Below the pieces are notes generated by a model, which had not been told where the DNA came from, made no database searches, and saw only the letters and a program-made list of their open reading frames with translations. A stretch of 6,650 bases of DNA from an uncultured Campylobacter sp. (GTDB taxonomy: Bacteria > Campylobacterota > Campylobacteria > Campylobacterales > Campylobacteraceae): positions 1 to 6,650 of the forward strand of contig CAJPSJ010000116.1 in NCBI GenBank assembly GCA_905373295.1, written 5' to 3'. Shown here piece after piece: positions 6,083-6,650 of the stretch. How positions within the stretch are numbered: the first letter of the stretch is position 1; every line of letters begins with the position of its first letter. A program made the position numbers and the translations under genes.

Positions 6083-6403
6083 TTAACACTTATTGCGTTT
6101 AACTGACAAGATGGATCTTGGCACTATAACCCGACCAAAATCAGCCATATCTACTTTTTGGCAGCTGCCGCATACTTTTAGCGCCACACCACCGCGATAT
6201 AGCTCCTTTAGTTTGGCTACCAGATCGATGTCGTAATTCCTGGGCTTTTCTGTGCTATCTCTTACGAGATCGACCGCGTCATTCATAAGAAAAATTCTTA
6301 CATCTTCGCCTTTTTTATGCAGGTTGTCCGCTAGCCTCAATGCGTTGTAGGCGTTGTACGAGCCGTTATACGGCTGATTTGCCAGGATCAGTAGGATTTT
6401 CAT
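6083..6403 (-). CDS. DsrE-family small sulfur-relay-type protein, C-terminus possibly degraded
   Basis: 106 residues, cytoplasmic. The start MKILLILANQPYNGSYNAYNALRLADNLHKK followed by VRIFLMNDAV (35-44) and GVALKVCGSC (72-81) is the DsrE/DsrF-like (YchN-type) fold. The pair Cys78/Cys81 stands at the usual site for a persulfide-carrying cysteine. Proteins of this type pass sulfur, or possibly selenium, between partners, but the exact function of this subfamily is unknown. The start has a strong ribosome site, AAGGGG, upstream on the - strand (6411-6416). After the Cys pair, family resemblance stops: the expected tail (a Met/His-Asp-Leu helix, then ADKV and a final hydrophobic-aromatic) is replaced by VPRSILSVKRNKC, suggesting a late frameshift. 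It is a stand-alone gene facing away from yedE. Family assignment is firm; whether it is functional is open. Confidence 0.8.
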   Translation of the reverse strand: MKILLILANQPYNGSYNAYNALRLADNLHKKGEDVRIFLMNDAVDLVRDSTEKPRNYDIDLVAKLKELYRGGVALKVCGSCQKVDMADFGRVIVPRSILSVKRNKC

Positions 6404-6440
6404 CTTGCGCCCCTTCGTTTAAAAATTTATTGAAAAGAAT

Positions 6441-6446
6441 TCTATA
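6441..6446 (-). promoter_or_regulatory. -10 element of the DsrE-type gene
   Basis: On the - strand this reads TATAGA, in TTTAATATAGAATTC. It is 37 bases upstream of the start codon, with the AAGGGG ribosome site between. No -35 is apparent. Confidence 0.4.
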
Positions 6447-6517
6447 TTAAAGCGAGCTTGCATTACCTTAAATTTAGATTACGGATAAGAGCGGTTTAAA
6501 TTTTAGCCTTTATAAAT

Positions 6518-6650
6518 TTAATTTTTTTCGCTACGAGCCAAATTTATAGCATCGATTAGGCTTTGCAGCAGCTCGTCTGCAGCTTTCGCTTTATCGCGCG
6601 CGCCGCGATTTTTGCCGTTTGAAGCGCCGGGTCCCGCCCCGCTTACGCAG
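6518..6650 (-). CDS. C-terminal end of an unidentified gene (partial)
   Basis: A - strand frame is open from the right edge to a TAA at 6518-6520, giving at least 43 residues. The visible part starts with a Gly/Ala/Asn-rich stretch (SGAGPGASNGKNRGARD) that looks like a flexible linker. It then forms a short amphipathic helix, ADELLQSLIDAINLARSEKN, at the very end. Codon use fits the neighbouring genes and the sequence ends abruptly in AT-rich intergenic DNA, as a true gene end would. The family cannot be told from this tail. It lies upstream of, and in the same direction as, the DsrE-type gene, about 115 bases away; a separate promoter there makes co-transcription optional. Confidence 0.6.
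   Translation of the reverse strand, partial: CVSGAGPGASNGKNRGARDKAKAADELLQSLIDAINLARSEKN

Noticed and set aside
1..6650. CRISPR array, insertion sequence, tRNA or phage genes
   Set aside because: No regularly spaced repeats, transposase motifs, cloverleaf sequence or phage-like proteins seen; the many AAATTTA runs are a general trait of this genome type.

Overview
The window looks like chromosomal DNA of a Campylobacter-type epsilonproteobacterium. The intergenic DNA is full of AAATTTA runs, promoters have a clear -10 but little -35 element behind T-rich stretches, and ribosome sites are AAGG/AGGA type. Several genes are moderately GC-rich, which points to one of the GC-richer Campylobacter species (C. 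gracilis / C. showae / C. rectus range) rather than C. jejuni. The species guess is inference.

Layout, left to right. (1) 34-297 (+): a small hypothetical protein of 75-87 residues. A hairpin at 404-444 lies in the convergent gap after it. (2) 518-2608 (-): a complete TonB-dependent outer-membrane receptor of the heme/hemoglobin (ChuA/HmuR-like) type. A 17-bp Fur-box-like palindrome overlaps its probable promoter. (3) 2609-3085: a 477-bp divergent intergenic region holding both promoters, an imperfect tandem repeat and a purine/pyrimidine-skewed block without a convincing gene. (4) 3086-4147 (+): a YedE-family membrane protein (putative selenium transporter), with a probable terminator after it. 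(5) 4330-5866 (+): an AT-rich gene for a membrane-anchored phosphoglycerol-transferase-like enzyme (OpgB/LTA synthase/sulfatase fold). It is split by a single frameshift in a 23-nt window near 5243-5265, although all the recognisable catalytic residues survive. A good hairpin plus T-run terminator overlaps its stop codon. (6) 6083-6403 (-): a small DsrE-family protein with a conserved CxxC-type Cys pair and an apparently decayed C-terminus. (7) 6518-6650 (-): the C-terminal end of an unidentified gene that enters from the right edge.

How the genes fit together. The receptor needs TonB-ExbBD, and a heme ABC importer if heme is its substrate; neither is in view, so this is a lone receptor. YedE and DsrE-type proteins recur together in sulfur/selenium handling, so the yedE and dsrE-type genes may be functionally related. 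They do not form an operon here: they face opposite ways and the AT-rich, frameshifted transferase gene lies between them. No tRNA, rRNA, CRISPR array, insertion sequence or phage gene was seen. The window is mostly ordinary. The points most worth checking are the split transferase gene, the Fur-like palindrome, and the degraded end of the DsrE-type gene.
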